Shown in pieces: positions 1-7,786 of a DNA stretch of 64,000 bases. Under the pieces are notes generated by a model. That model saw nothing but the letters and a program-made list of their open reading frames with translations. It was not told where the DNA came from and searched no databases. Location of the stretch: positions 1 through 64,000 of the forward strand of contig JAYOED010000003.1 in the NCBI GenBank assembly GCA_038106575.1, written 5' to 3'. The DNA comes from Ga0077527 sp038106575. GTDB lineage: Bacteria > Pseudomonadota > Gammaproteobacteria > Burkholderiales > SG8-41. Numbering within the stretch: position 1 is the stretch's first letter; each line of letters begins with the position of its first letter. Made by a program: the position numbers and the translations under genes.

Positions 1-1
1 G

Positions 2-460
2 GATGTGCTGTCGCTGATCGAGGATGTGCGTAAGTCGGTGGATCAGGCAGAGGCAGAGAAACTCGCGCGCAAGGTCAAAAGCGGCAAGGGCTTTGATCTG
101 GAGGATTTCAAGCAGCAGGTCACGCAGATGCGCAAGATGGGGGGCATGGGCGCGCTGATGGACAAGCTTCCAGTACAACTGGCACGGGCGGCACAGTCTG
201 CGCCGCAGATGGACGACAAGGCTATTAGGAGGCTGGAAGGCATCATCAATTCGATGACCCCTTTCGAGCGCTCCAAACCGGAATTGATCAAGGCCTCGCG
301 TAAACGGCGCATTGCCGTAGGGGCGGGGGTCACCGTGCAGGAGGTGAATCGTCTGCTAAATCAGTTCGAACAGGCGCAGAAAATGATGAAAATGGTGGCC
401 AAGGGCGGCATGGCGAAAATGATGCGCTCGATGAAAGGCATGTTTCCCGGCATGCGCTGA
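2..460 (+). CDS. ffh: Signal recognition particle protein Ffh, C-terminal part (5' end outside window)
   Basis: This is the methionine-rich M domain of Ffh, the GTPase subunit of the signal recognition particle, which binds 4.5S RNA and the signal peptides of nascent membrane proteins. The reading frame is already open at base 2, so the gene starts upstream and the NG GTPase domain is missing here. The visible part has the typical features: a stretch reading FDLEDFKQQ, the Met/Gly-rich finger loop MRKMGGMGALM, an RRLEGIINSMT segment, the RNA-binding SRKRRIAVGAG motif, and a Met-rich tail ending KGMFPGMR. Ffh upstream of rpsP is a common proteobacterial order. Confidence is high. Confidence 0.96.
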   Translation, partial: DVLSLIEDVRKSVDQAEAEKLARKVKSGKGFDLEDFKQQVTQMRKMGGMGALMDKLPVQLARAAQSAPQMDDKAIRRLEGIINSMTPFERSKPELIKASRKRRIAVGAGVTVQEVNRLLNQFEQAQKMMKMVAKGGMAKMMRSMKGMFPGMR

Positions 461-474
461 GCTGTGGCGCGAAC

Positions 475-1326
475 TTATTTCAGGCTGAAGCCCTGGGTGC
501 GGATGTAATCACCAAAGTCCGCGCGTTCCGGAACGGCATATTGCCGCGCCTTGTCTTCAGACCAGCCGTAAAATTCCGATTTGCCAAATTGCGCGGCATG
601 GCGTTGCTTCCCATAGGGGTGCAACTGGTGGCGACGCCGATCGTAGGCGTCCACATGCTCGCGCAGCCGCGACTCGTCGTAGCGGTCGACATGCACCGTG
701 ACGTCAAGAGGAAGTCTTGCGCTGATGTGACCAGGATTTGTCGGGTAACCGGCGCACAGGCCCGCGACCGGAAAGACACCTTCTTGGAGGCCAAGTTCAT
801 TGCTGTTGGCTGTTACAGCATTGCGAATACCGCTGATCGGACAGGTGCCAAGTCCGGCTGCTTCGGCGGCGCGGATGAAGTTCATCATCACGATGCCGGC
901 ATCGACTGCGGCATTCATGAAGTGATCCAGATGTTCATTGACGAAGGGCTTGCCGCGCCAGCTTCCGATCTGGCGGATGCGGCGGTTGTTGCCGCAGAAC
1001 ACTAGGAACACCGGCGCATCCATGATCCACGGCATTTCCGGAATGGTTGCGGCAATCCGTTTTCGTTTGTCTGTATCGACGATGTGGATGATGTCAGCCT
1101 GCTGCAGGTCGCTCTTAGTCGGCGCTGAAAACGCGCATGCCAGCAGCAGGCGCAGCAGTTCCGGAGCCACGGGCGTAGCGGCGAAACGCCGGACTGAGCA
1201 GTGCTCCGCCATCAGCGCCAGTTCGGCCATTCCGGGCTGGGTGTCGCTGATGGCATGTTCGCTGCCGAACCGCATTTTCAGCGCGGTGGTTAGGCGGACA
1301 TGCGGGGATTTGGCAGCATGATTCAT
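475..1326 (-). CDS. Nitroreductase-family oxidoreductase
   Basis: A 283-residue FMN-dependent nitroreductase-fold protein, probably an NAD(P)H oxidoreductase of the NfsA-like group. It has the N-terminal CSVRRFAATPVAPELL segment (the R-R-F/Y start of the FMN-binding region), the SAPTKSDLQ loop, and a central AAEAAGLGTCPISGIRN segment typical of the family. The C-terminus is basic and extended, as in NfsA-type enzymes. The ATG at 1326 directly precedes the conserved region. It runs opposite to ffh and rpsP, so it is probably a single-gene unit. The physiological substrate cannot be read from sequence; quinones or nitroaromatics are family substrates. Confidence 0.85.
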   Translation of the reverse strand: MNHAAKSPHVRLTTALKMRFGSEHAISDTQPGMAELALMAEHCSVRRFAATPVAPELLRLLLACAFSAPTKSDLQQADIIHIVDTDKRKRIAATIPEMPWIMDAPVFLVFCGNNRRIRQIGSWRGKPFVNEHLDHFMNAAVDAGIVMMNFIRAAEAAGLGTCPISGIRNAVTANSNELGLQEGVFPVAGLCAGYPTNPGHISARLPLDVTVHVDRYDESRLREHVDAYDRRRHQLHPYGKQRHAAQFGKSEFYGWSEDKARQYAVPERADFGDYIRTQGFSLK

Positions 1327-1413
1327 AAAATATCCTTATAAAACAAATATATATGTCTAAATTTGGCGATCAACTTGTTTCCTGCGGGACGCTGCGGCGG
1401 CAACCCGTGTACG

Positions 1414-1443
1414 TTGCGTGACTTTGAAAAAATAACGTAAAAT
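1414..1443 (+). promoter_or_regulatory. Candidate sigma70 promoter for the rpsP operon
   Basis: TTGCGT at 1414-1419 and TAAAAT at 1438-1443 are separated by 18 bases, in the intergenic region 48 bases upstream of rpsP. The position fits transcription of the rpsP-rimM-trmD-rplS operon. Seen by eye only. Confidence 0.45.
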
Positions 1444-1490
1444 CCGGCCCTTTCGGCTTTTCCCGGTCGACGGGAATATAGGAATTCGAC

Positions 1491-1745
1491 ATGGTGGTTA
1501 TTCGTTTGGCACGTGGGGGCGCAAAAAAGCGCCCGTTTTTCAATTTCGTGGTTGCCGACTCGCGATTTCCGCGCGACGGCCGCTTCATCGAGCGTCTCGG
1601 ATTCTACAATCCCAAGGCGCCCGAAGGCGGTGAGCGTCTGCGAATCAATCGTGAACGCATCGCATACTGGCAAAGCAAGGGCGCGCTGCTGTCCGACACG
1701 GTGACCCGGCTCGTCAAGCTGGCCGGTGAGCAGAAAGCCGCCTGA
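1491..1745 (+). CDS. rpsP: 30S ribosomal protein S16
   Basis: An 84-residue protein of normal S16 length. It starts MVVIRLARGGAKKRPF and contains VVADSRFPRDGRFIERLGFYNP, the diagnostic bS16 region, followed by the INRERIAYWQSKGA helix. bS16 is a primary/secondary binder in 30S assembly. It is the first gene of the classic rpsP-rimM-trmD-rplS operon and overlaps the proposed rimM start by about 20 bases, which suggests translational coupling. Confidence 0.98.
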   Translation: MVVIRLARGGAKKRPFFNFVVADSRFPRDGRFIERLGFYNPKAPEGGERLRINRERIAYWQSKGALLSDTVTRLVKLAGEQKAA

Positions 1746-2238
1746 GCGGTTGGTGATCATGGGGCGGATTGCCGCCCCGTACGGCATCAAGGGCTGGATA
1801 AAAGTACAACCATTCTCTGATTCTCCACTGGGTCTTCTGCAAAACGCGGTCTGGCAGGTCGGTCAGGAAGGCAATTGGCAGCAGCAGGTTATAGCATCAG
1901 CCCGAAAGCATGGCGCTTTCGTGCTAGCGAAATTTGAAGGCATTAAAAGCCGGGAAGAGGCGGCGGCATTGCGGGGTTTGCAGGTCGCGATTTCCCGGGA
2001 CGGTTTTCCGGTAACGGCATCCGGCGAATATTACTGGGCCGACCTAATCGGGCTGAAGGTGGTGAACGAGGCAGGTGTAGTGCTGGGCACGGTTTCCCGG
2101 CTGATCGAAACCGGCGCGAATGACGTGATTGTGGTGGATGGCGAACGTGAACGGTTGGTGCCGTTCATCGAGCCGGTGATACGCAAGGTGGATATCACCG
2201 GTGGTGTCATCAAGGTGGACTGGGAAGTGGACTACTGA
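1726..2238 (+). CDS. rimM: Ribosome maturation factor RimM
   Basis: A 170-residue RimM that acts late in 30S assembly through binding to protein S19. The N-terminal barrel starts with the MGRIAAPYGIKGWIKV motif, and the C-terminal PRC barrel has YYWADLIGL, the GANDVIVV motif and the VPFIEPVI strand. The longest frame starts at a GTG (1726) inside rpsP. GTG at 1753 and ATG at 1759 are alternatives that would remove the overlap, and no Shine-Dalgarno sequence decides between them. The stop codon overlaps the trmD start by one base. Confidence 0.95.
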   Translation: MSRKPPERLVIMGRIAAPYGIKGWIKVQPFSDSPLGLLQNAVWQVGQEGNWQQQVIASARKHGAFVLAKFEGIKSREEAAALRGLQVAISRDGFPVTASGEYYWADLIGLKVVNEAGVVLGTVSRLIETGANDVIVVDGERERLVPFIEPVIRKVDITGGVIKVDWEVDY

Positions 2239-3008
2239 TGCTGCAGTTCGACGTGGTCACGCTGTTCCCTGAAATGTTTGACGCCGTGACGGAACATGGC
2301 GTTACCGGTCGGTCACGCGAACGGGGGCTTTACCAACTGGTGGCGTGGAATCCGCGGGATTTCGCGAAGAATGTCCACCGGACCGTGGATGATCGGCCGT
2401 ATGGCGGCGGCCCCGGAATGGTGATGATGGCCGAACCGGTGGGAAACGCGCTGCATTCGGCGCGTCAGCGGCAGTTCAGCGCCGGTGTTGCCAAGCCCAG
2501 GCTGGTGCACTTGTCGCCGCAGGGGCGGCCGCTGGATCACACGGCGGTTGCGGGTCTGGCGAAGGAAGCCGGCATAGTGCTTCTGTCTGGACGCTATGAA
2601 GGCGTGGACGAACGGGTGCTGGAGCAGTTTGCGGTGGAGGAGATCTCCATCGGCGATTATGTGCTGAGCGGCGGCGAACTGGCTGCGATGGTTTTGATGG
2701 ACTGCGTGGTGAGGCAATTGCCCGGCGCGCTGGGCGGTGCGGAGTCGGCGAATCAGGACTCGTTTGTCGACGGGTTGCTAGACTGTCCGCACTACACACG
2801 TCCGGAAGTGTACGAAGGCAGGGTGGTGCCGCCGGTGTTGCTGTCGGGAAATCATGCGGTAATCGAGCGGTGGCGGCGCAAGCAGGCGTTGGGGCGCACT
2901 TGGAAGCGTAGACCAGAACTGCTTGAAGCACGGAAGCTGTCGGCGACGGACCAGGCATTGCTGGACGAATACCGGCAGGAACTGGATGCAGGGAGCAAAG
3001 CGGTTTAA
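2238..3008 (+). CDS. trmD: tRNA (guanine-N1-)-methyltransferase TrmD
   Basis: A 256-residue SPOUT-class methyltransferase that makes m1G37 in tRNAs with G36, preventing +1 frameshifting. The trefoil-knot signatures are visible: GGGPGMVMM, LLSGRYEGVDERV and ISIGDYVLSGGELAAM, followed by the DSFVDGLLDCPHYTRPEVYEG region. Length is normal. The ATG at 2238 overlaps the rimM TGA (TGATG), so the two are translationally coupled. Confidence 0.98.
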   Translation: MLQFDVVTLFPEMFDAVTEHGVTGRSRERGLYQLVAWNPRDFAKNVHRTVDDRPYGGGPGMVMMAEPVGNALHSARQRQFSAGVAKPRLVHLSPQGRPLDHTAVAGLAKEAGIVLLSGRYEGVDERVLEQFAVEEISIGDYVLSGGELAAMVLMDCVVRQLPGALGGAESANQDSFVDGLLDCPHYTRPEVYEGRVVPPVLLSGNHAVIERWRRKQALGRTWKRRPELLEARKLSATDQALLDEYRQELDAGSKAV

Positions 3009-3055
3009 CCGCGGACGTCATGAGGACGGACGCAGCGAGTTTTAAGGAGTTGAGT

Positions 3056-3475
3056 ATGAACGTCATACAGCAGTTGGAGCAGGAAGAAATCAAGCGTCTC
3101 GGGCGCAAGCTTCCCGAGTTCGTTACCGGTGATACGGTGATTGTCAACGTCAACGTTGTCGAAGGCGAACGCAAGCGCGTGCAGGCGTACGAAGGCGTCG
3201 TCATCGCCAAGCGCAACCGCGGAATCAATTCCTCGTTCATCGTGCGCAAGGTGTCGTCGGGAGAAGGTGTCGAGCGGACATTCCAGACCTATTCGCCGTC
3301 CATTGCCAGCATCGAAGTCAAGCGCCGTGGCGACGTTGGTCGAGCCAAGCTGTATTACCTCCGCGGGCTGTCGGGCAAAGCCGCGCGCATCAAGGAAAAG
3401 CTGACTTACAACGCCGAAGCCGGAGCTGATGCAGAAGTGGTTGCGGAGCCCGAGGAAGCAACCGCCGAAAAGTAA
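3056..3475 (+). CDS. rplS: 50S ribosomal protein L19
   Basis: A 139-residue bL19 located at the 30S-50S interface. It has the family features QLEQEEIKRLG, FVTGDTVIVNVNV, the EGVVIAKRNRGINSSFIVRK region and RGLSGKAARIKEKL. An in-frame ATG at 3020 would add 12 unusual residues. The ATG at 3056 is preferred because AAGGAG lies at 3044-3049 with good spacing and the protein then starts at the family position. The acidic C-terminal tail rich in Glu and Ala is typical of betaproteobacteria. Last gene of the operon. Confidence 0.97.
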   Translation: MNVIQQLEQEEIKRLGRKLPEFVTGDTVIVNVNVVEGERKRVQAYEGVVIAKRNRGINSSFIVRKVSSGEGVERTFQTYSPSIASIEVKRRGDVGRAKLYYLRGLSGKAARIKEKLTYNAEAGADAEVVAEPEEATAEK

Positions 3476-3494
3476 TCGGCAAGCCGTATTTCAG

Positions 3495-3520
3495 AAAGGG
3501 CGGCTCAGGCCGCCTTTTTC
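3495..3520 (+). terminator. Rho-independent terminator after rplS
   Basis: GGCGGC at 3499-3504 and GCCGCC at 3509-3514 form a six-pair GC stem with a TCAG loop, extended by A-T pairs and followed by a T-rich run. It lies 20 bases after the rplS stop, as expected for the end of the operon. Confidence 0.9.
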
Positions 3521-3562
3521 TTTGTCTGTGAGTTATTCATTGCGGCCCGCTACAATGATCTC

Positions 3563-5248
3563 ATGATGAAAATGCTGTTCCTGTTGCTTGCCGGGCCGGT
3601 CTTCGCCTGCCTGATTGCGGCGAGGTTTGCCGTTGCGGCTGAAGTCACTGACGCACTGGACACTGTGCGCGCAATCGCAAAGTCGCACGCCATTCAACTG
3701 GCTTTGCACCGCATCGACATGCTTCGGCCGGCAGATTCCGCTGCGCCACGCTGGCTGGAATGGCAGCGTCTGCGGATGCAATTGCTGGCTGAGGCGGGTG
3801 TGCATGAAGAGTTGTTGCGCAGGGCTGCCGCGCTGCCTGTGCAACTGGATTCTGCGGCGCGCTTGGAGCTTTACGCTCTCGCGGCGCAGTCGGCGTTTGC
3901 GCTCGGCCGCTTTGCTGAATCGCGTATTCATGCAGGACGTGCGTTGTGGGCGGAGGGCATCGATCCCGTGCGTGTGCGCCTGATCCGGCAGTTGGTCATC
4001 CGCAGTTATGTCCGTGAAGGCAGGGCTGACGAGGCCTATCGCAGCATGCTGCGTTTCCAGCAGGACTATCGTCCGCTCGACAGGGCGGTCGCAACGCTGT
4101 TCGTCGATGCGCTGCTTGATCTCGGACTGGTCAAGGAGGCGGTCAACTGGCTGGGGTTGCTTGATGAACGAGGGGCGACCAAGCTCCGACTGCGTTTGCA
4201 TACCGGGTTGGTATCTGCGGCTGATGCGATCCGTCAGGCTCGGGCTGCACTGGTCCGTGATGATGATCCCAGGTGGTGGCGCATCGTGCGCGATGGGGCG
4301 ATGCGCCAGAACAATGCGGCGACCGGAATCGAGGCACAGGAGCGATTGCTGAACCATGAGGCTGAGGTGGACGTGACGGGATCCGTGCTGTGGGATAGCT
4401 ATGCGGAATTCGCGCGCCAAAATGCAAATGCCTATCACCTGCTTTCCGGAGACGAATCGAGCTGGCTGGAATTCGCGTTGCGCCGCCGCAGCGAAGAGCC
4501 CGTGGTGGCACGCGCCTATATGGGCTATCTGGCGAGGCGGTCGGCGGTCGATGCGATGCGCAGGCGTGCGCAGGATGAGCTGGCAGCGATGTTGGCGGCG
4601 TCGGGGCTGCCGCGCACGGCATTGCGCGTTTTCGGTTCATGGCCTGGGAATGCATCAGTGCTTCCGGTCAACGCAAGGCACGTTCTCGGTAATCTGGCTG
4701 AAAAGCTGGGAGACCCGGGTCGCGCCCTGGAATATTGGAATGGTGCTCCCGCACCGATCGATGTTCCTCTGTTGAGCTGGGACATCAGGTTGTCGGCCCT
4801 GGCGATTCGTGCAGGTCGTGCGGATATTGCTGCGGACGCGGCCGTGAAACTTGCGGGCAGCAAACTCCTGATTGAGCAGCAGCTGCAGCAGCAATGGCTG
4901 GCTCTGGCGCGACAGCTGGCCGATCACGGCCAGGCCGACGCTGCGCTCACGCTGTTCGAAAGCGTTTTGACGCAGATCGGGACTGCGCAGGTGCGCGAGT
5001 TGCTGACGGACATCGCGAAAATCCATGAATCACGGAACCGGCCATTGCAGGCCGCCGACTATCATCTGCGCTCGGCTCTACACGCCGCCGTCCCTGATGC
5101 GCTTGCCGTCGAGTCGCGGATACGTGCGGGACTTGCGCTTGCCCGCGGTGGGTTAAGAAAAGACGCCCGGGAACAATTTGAATGGGTACTGACGCACGCG
5201 AAAGATCCATCGCAGACCGCTATTGCCCGTCGTGAACTGGGACGCTGA
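3563..5248 (+). CDS. Exported TPR-like helical repeat protein, function unknown
   Basis: A 561-residue protein starting MMKMLFLLLAGPVFACLIAARFAVAA, which looks like a signal peptide cleaved after Ala. The rest is Ala/Leu/Arg-rich helices with TPR-like spacing, for example the repeated patterns around AAQSAFALGRFAESRIHAGRA, AEKLGDPGRALEYWNGA and LADHGQADAALTLFESVL. Such repeats usually mediate protein-protein contacts, probably here in the periplasm or at the inner membrane. No catalytic motif is visible. It follows the rplS terminator with its own start and has a convergent GntR gene five bases downstream. I do not recognise a specific family, so no function is assigned. Confidence 0.75.
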   Translation: MMKMLFLLLAGPVFACLIAARFAVAAEVTDALDTVRAIAKSHAIQLALHRIDMLRPADSAAPRWLEWQRLRMQLLAEAGVHEELLRRAAALPVQLDSAARLELYALAAQSAFALGRFAESRIHAGRALWAEGIDPVRVRLIRQLVIRSYVREGRADEAYRSMLRFQQDYRPLDRAVATLFVDALLDLGLVKEAVNWLGLLDERGATKLRLRLHTGLVSAADAIRQARAALVRDDDPRWWRIVRDGAMRQNNAATGIEAQERLLNHEAEVDVTGSVLWDSYAEFARQNANAYHLLSGDESSWLEFALRRRSEEPVVARAYMGYLARRSAVDAMRRRAQDELAAMLAASGLPRTALRVFGSWPGNASVLPVNARHVLGNLAEKLGDPGRALEYWNGAPAPIDVPLLSWDIRLSALAIRAGRADIAADAAVKLAGSKLLIEQQLQQQWLALARQLADHGQADAALTLFESVLTQIGTAQVRELLTDIAKIHESRNRPLQAADYHLRSALHAAVPDALAVESRIRAGLALARGGLRKDAREQFEWVLTHAKDPSQTAIARRELGR

Positions 5249-5253
5249 GACGA

Positions 5254-6009
5254 TTAGCGCGCCGCGGTTTTCCACAGATCGCTCAGATACTCGTGGTCTG
5301 CGGTATTGATCCAGCTCGAGCGGTATTCCACTGGTGAATCGTTGTAGGTGTAGGCGATGCGGCGGATATGCAGTGCGGGCTGGTTTTCGCGCATGCCAAG
5401 TATTGACGCAACGTCGGCCGGCGGGTGAGTTGCCGAGAGGCGTTCGTTGATGCGTACCACATTGACGCCGTAACGCGCCTGATAAAGACCATAGATGGTC
5501 CCTTCCCGGTTGCGGAAGGTGTTTTCATCAATGCGCTTGAAACGATCAGTGGAAACCGTGATGTCGTCCAGTACGACCGGTTTGTCGGTCAGTTTGAGTA
5601 AGTTGCGCACTTTCGCCATGCGCGATCCGCGTGGCACACCCAGATGCAGTTCGTCAGCAGCATCTGCGCGCTCTCGCCGGAATGACAGCAGTTCGGACAC
5701 CGGAAACTCACGTCGTCCGTCCTTGCCGACGACATGAAAGAAATAAAACAGCGTGCGGTCTTCGGTATGGGTGGCGACGAAGGTGCCGCGCCCCTGCTGA
5801 CGCACCAGGATGCGGCCGGCAACGAGCTCATCAATGGCGCGCCTTATGGTTCCGATCGACACTGTGAATTCGGCGGCCAGCCGTGATTCGCTGGGGATGG
5901 CCTCACCCGGTTTCCATTGACCTTCGGCGAGCGCACGCGTGATGCGCCAGTGCACTTCCCGGTATAGCGGAACGGGGGTGAGATTGCCGGATACGGATTG
6001 TTCAGCCAT
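5254..6009 (-). CDS. GntR-family (HutC/FadR-like) transcriptional regulator
   Basis: A 251-residue GntR regulator. The N-terminal winged helix-turn-helix is clear: LYREVHWRITRALAEGQWKPG, then IPSESRLAAEFTVSIGTIRRAIDELVAGRILVR, with QQGRGTFV closing the wing. The C-terminal part (from about residue 85) is a UTRA ligand domain of the HutC subfamily, ending with the IRRIAYTYNDSPVEYRSSW motif. It is transcribed divergently from suyA-like 6193, and the shared region holds a palindrome over a candidate promoter, so it probably controls the sulfonate cluster. The ligand is unknown; a cluster substrate or intermediate is the natural guess. Confidence 0.93.
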   Translation of the reverse strand: MAEQSVSGNLTPVPLYREVHWRITRALAEGQWKPGEAIPSESRLAAEFTVSIGTIRRAIDELVAGRILVRQQGRGTFVATHTEDRTLFYFFHVVGKDGRREFPVSELLSFRRERADAADELHLGVPRGSRMAKVRNLLKLTDKPVVLDDITVSTDRFKRIDENTFRNREGTIYGLYQARYGVNVVRINERLSATHPPADVASILGMRENQPALHIRRIAYTYNDSPVEYRSSWINTADHEYLSDLWKTAAR

Positions 6010-6072
6010 CAGTTTGCAGCGTTAGGGAAACGGAGCACGGCAGTCTAGCATGATGACCGGCTATTCATATAG

Positions 6073-6086
6073 GTCATCTAGTTGAC
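6073..6086. promoter_or_regulatory. Candidate GntR operator (imperfect palindrome)
   Basis: GTCATCTAGTTGAC reads as a 14-base inverted repeat with only the T:T pair at positions 5 and 10 mismatched. It lies between the GntR gene and suyA and overlaps the candidate -35 box at 6082-6087. Binding here would block suyA transcription, which is the usual arrangement for GntR repressors. Inferred from symmetry only. Confidence 0.5.
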
Positions 6087-6111
6087 TTTGCGAAGATGGC
6101 CCGCGTAGCAT
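6082..6111 (+). promoter_or_regulatory. Candidate sigma70 promoter for suyAB
   Basis: TTGACT (6082-6087) and TAGCAT (6106-6111) are separated by 18 bases and lie about 80 bases upstream of the suyA-like start. The -35 box is inside the palindrome at 6073-6086. Confidence 0.45.
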
Positions 6112-6192
6112 CATGGCCCCTGCATTCCGCATTGTTCCGGCCGCGTCCGCGTCCGAATTTCAGGTTCACCAGAATTACACCAAGGAGGCCCC

Positions 6193-6474
6193 ATGATTCA
6201 TCTGTTGGTTCATGACAAGAAGGACACGGTTGGCGTCGCCGTGATCGAAGGCATCAAGGCCGGTCAGGAAATGATCGGCTGGGTGATGGAGGATGATTCC
6301 ACGATCAAGGTCAAGGCGATCAACGACATCCCGATCGGCCACAAGGCCGCGCTGCGCGAGATCAAGAAGGGTGACACTATCATCAAATACGGTTTTGATA
6401 TCGGCAAGGCAGTTGCCGACATCAAGGTGGGCGAGCATGCACATGTCCACAACATTAAAACCAAGCGCTGGTAA
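6193..6474 (+). CDS. suyA: (2R)-sulfolactate sulfo-lyase small subunit (SuyA-like, SAF domain)
   Basis: A 93-residue SAF-domain protein of the UxaA/GarD small-subunit type. It starts MIHLLVHDKKDTVGVAVIEG, has the DIPIGHKAALREIKKGD core and ends with the KVGEHAHVHNIKTKRW motif common to these subunits. In the sulfo-lyase this subunit pairs with SuyB to split 3-sulfolactate into pyruvate and sulfite in the cytoplasm. AAGGAGG lies just before the ATG, and suyB follows 33 bases later. By itself the domain could belong to altronate or galactarate dehydratase. The assignment rests mainly on the neighbouring SuyB-like subunit. Confidence 0.8.
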   Translation: MIHLLVHDKKDTVGVAVIEGIKAGQEMIGWVMEDDSTIKVKAINDIPIGHKAALREIKKGDTIIKYGFDIGKAVADIKVGEHAHVHNIKTKRW

Positions 6475-6507
6475 AACGCGCTATACCGAATATTTCCGGA
6501 GTTTAAT

Positions 6508-7677
6508 ATGATCGACAGCAAAACCACATTCATGGGCTACCGCCGCGAGAATGGTCGCGTTGGTGTCCGCAACCACGTCCTGATCCTGCCGGTGGATGAC
6601 CTTTCAAATGCCGCCGCTGAAGCCGTTGCCAACAACGTCAAGGGCACACTGGCGATTCCCCATCCTTACGGCCGTCTGCAGTTTGGCGCCGACCTTGATC
6701 TTCATTTCCGCACCCTGATCGGCGCAGGCGCGAATCCCAATGTCGCCGCCGTCGTTGTGATCTGCATCGAGGAAGGCTGGGCCAAGAAAGTTGTCGATGG
6801 CATCGCCAAAACCGGCAAGCCGGTAACCGGCTTCGGCATCGAGCTGCACGGCGACCATGACACCATCCTGCGCGCTTCCAAGGTCGCGAAGGAATACGTG
6901 CAATGGGCTTCCGAGCTGCAGCGCACGGAATGCCCGATCAGCGACCTCTGGGTGTCGACCAAGTGCGGCGAATCCGACACGACCTCGGGCTGTGGTTCCA
7001 ATCCGACGGTGGGCAGTGCATTCGACAAGCTTGAGCCGCTGGGCGTGACCATGTGCTTCGGCGAGACGACCGAGATCACCGGCGGCGAGAACATCGTCGC
7101 CGACCGTTGCGCGACGCCGCAGGTGCGCGAGGATTTCATGAAGATGTTCAACCGCTACCAGGAAGTGGTCGAGCGTCACAAGACCAGCGATCTTTCCGAG
7201 TCGCAGCCGACCAAGGGCAACATCGCAGGCGGTCTCACCACAATCGAGGAAAAAGCGCTTGGCAACATCCAGAAGATCGGCAAGAAGTGCAAGGTCATCG
7301 GCGTGCTCGACAAGGCTGAAACGCCGACCAAGCCCGGGCTTTGGTTCATGGACTCCTCTTCTGCCGCGGCTGAAATGGTCACCCTGTGTGCGGCATCTGG
7401 CTACGTGGTGCATTTCTTCCCGACCGGCCAGGGTAACGTCATCGGCAACCCGATCATTCCGGTGATCAAGCTCTGCGCCAATCCGCGCACGGTGCGTACC
7501 ATGTCCGAGCACGTTGATTACGACTGCTCCGGTCTGCTGCAGCGGCAGAAAAACCTCGACCAGACCGGCGAAGAACTGCTCGAGATCATGCTGCGTACCT
7601 GCAACGGCAGACTGACTGCTGCTGAAGCGCTGGGACACCGCGAGTTTGTGATGACCCGTCTCTACGAAAGCGCGTAA
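6508..7677 (+). CDS. suyB: (2R)-sulfolactate sulfo-lyase large subunit (SuyB-like)
   Basis: A 389-residue protein of the UxaA large-subunit family. The segments MGYRRENGRVGVRNHVLILPVDDLSN, VSTKCGESDTTSGCGSNPTVG, TKGNIAGGLTTIEEKAL and ANPRTVRTMSEHVD closely match what I recall of characterised sulfolactate sulfo-lyase beta subunits. In altronate or galactarate dehydratases the cysteine motif reads differently (CGGSD rather than CGESDTTSG). The expected reaction is 3-sulfolactate to pyruvate plus sulfite. It is probably co-transcribed with suyA and is followed by a strong terminator. A different UxaA-family substrate is possible, since the call comes from recalled family patterns rather than a database alignment. 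Confidence 0.78.
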   Translation: MIDSKTTFMGYRRENGRVGVRNHVLILPVDDLSNAAAEAVANNVKGTLAIPHPYGRLQFGADLDLHFRTLIGAGANPNVAAVVVICIEEGWAKKVVDGIAKTGKPVTGFGIELHGDHDTILRASKVAKEYVQWASELQRTECPISDLWVSTKCGESDTTSGCGSNPTVGSAFDKLEPLGVTMCFGETTEITGGENIVADRCATPQVREDFMKMFNRYQEVVERHKTSDLSESQPTKGNIAGGLTTIEEKALGNIQKIGKKCKVIGVLDKAETPTKPGLWFMDSSSAAAEMVTLCAASGYVVHFFPTGQGNVIGNPIIPVIKLCANPRTVRTMSEHVDYDCSGLLQRQKNLDQTGEELLEIMLRTCNGRLTAAEALGHREFVMTRLYESA

Positions 7678-7683
7678 TACCTG

Positions 7684-7735
7684 ACCGGCATTGCGGGCAG
7701 GCATAATCATGCTTGCCTGCAATGTCCGGTTTTCT
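7684..7735 (+). terminator. Long hairpin terminator after suyAB
   Basis: ACCGGCATTGC at 7684-7694 pairs, with small bulges, with GCAATGTCCGGT ending at 7730. The inner GGCAGGCAT / ATGCTTGCC arms close a short AATC loop, and TTTTCT follows. It should end the suyAB transcript, so the ThDP gene downstream probably has its own promoter or depends on readthrough. Confidence 0.85.
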
Positions 7736-7786
7736 ACGGTTTTCTTTGTTTGACGCAGTGCAGCCGACGTCGCAACACAACTACAG

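Noticed and set aside
6193..7677. Altronate/galactarate dehydratase (UxaA/GarD) as the function of suyAB-like genes
   Set aside because: Considered because of the shared SAF and UxaA domains. The large subunit has the CGESDTTSG motif and recalled sulfo-lyase-type segments instead of the sugar-acid dehydratase pattern, and no hexuronate genes lie nearby. Still, the assignment is not certain.
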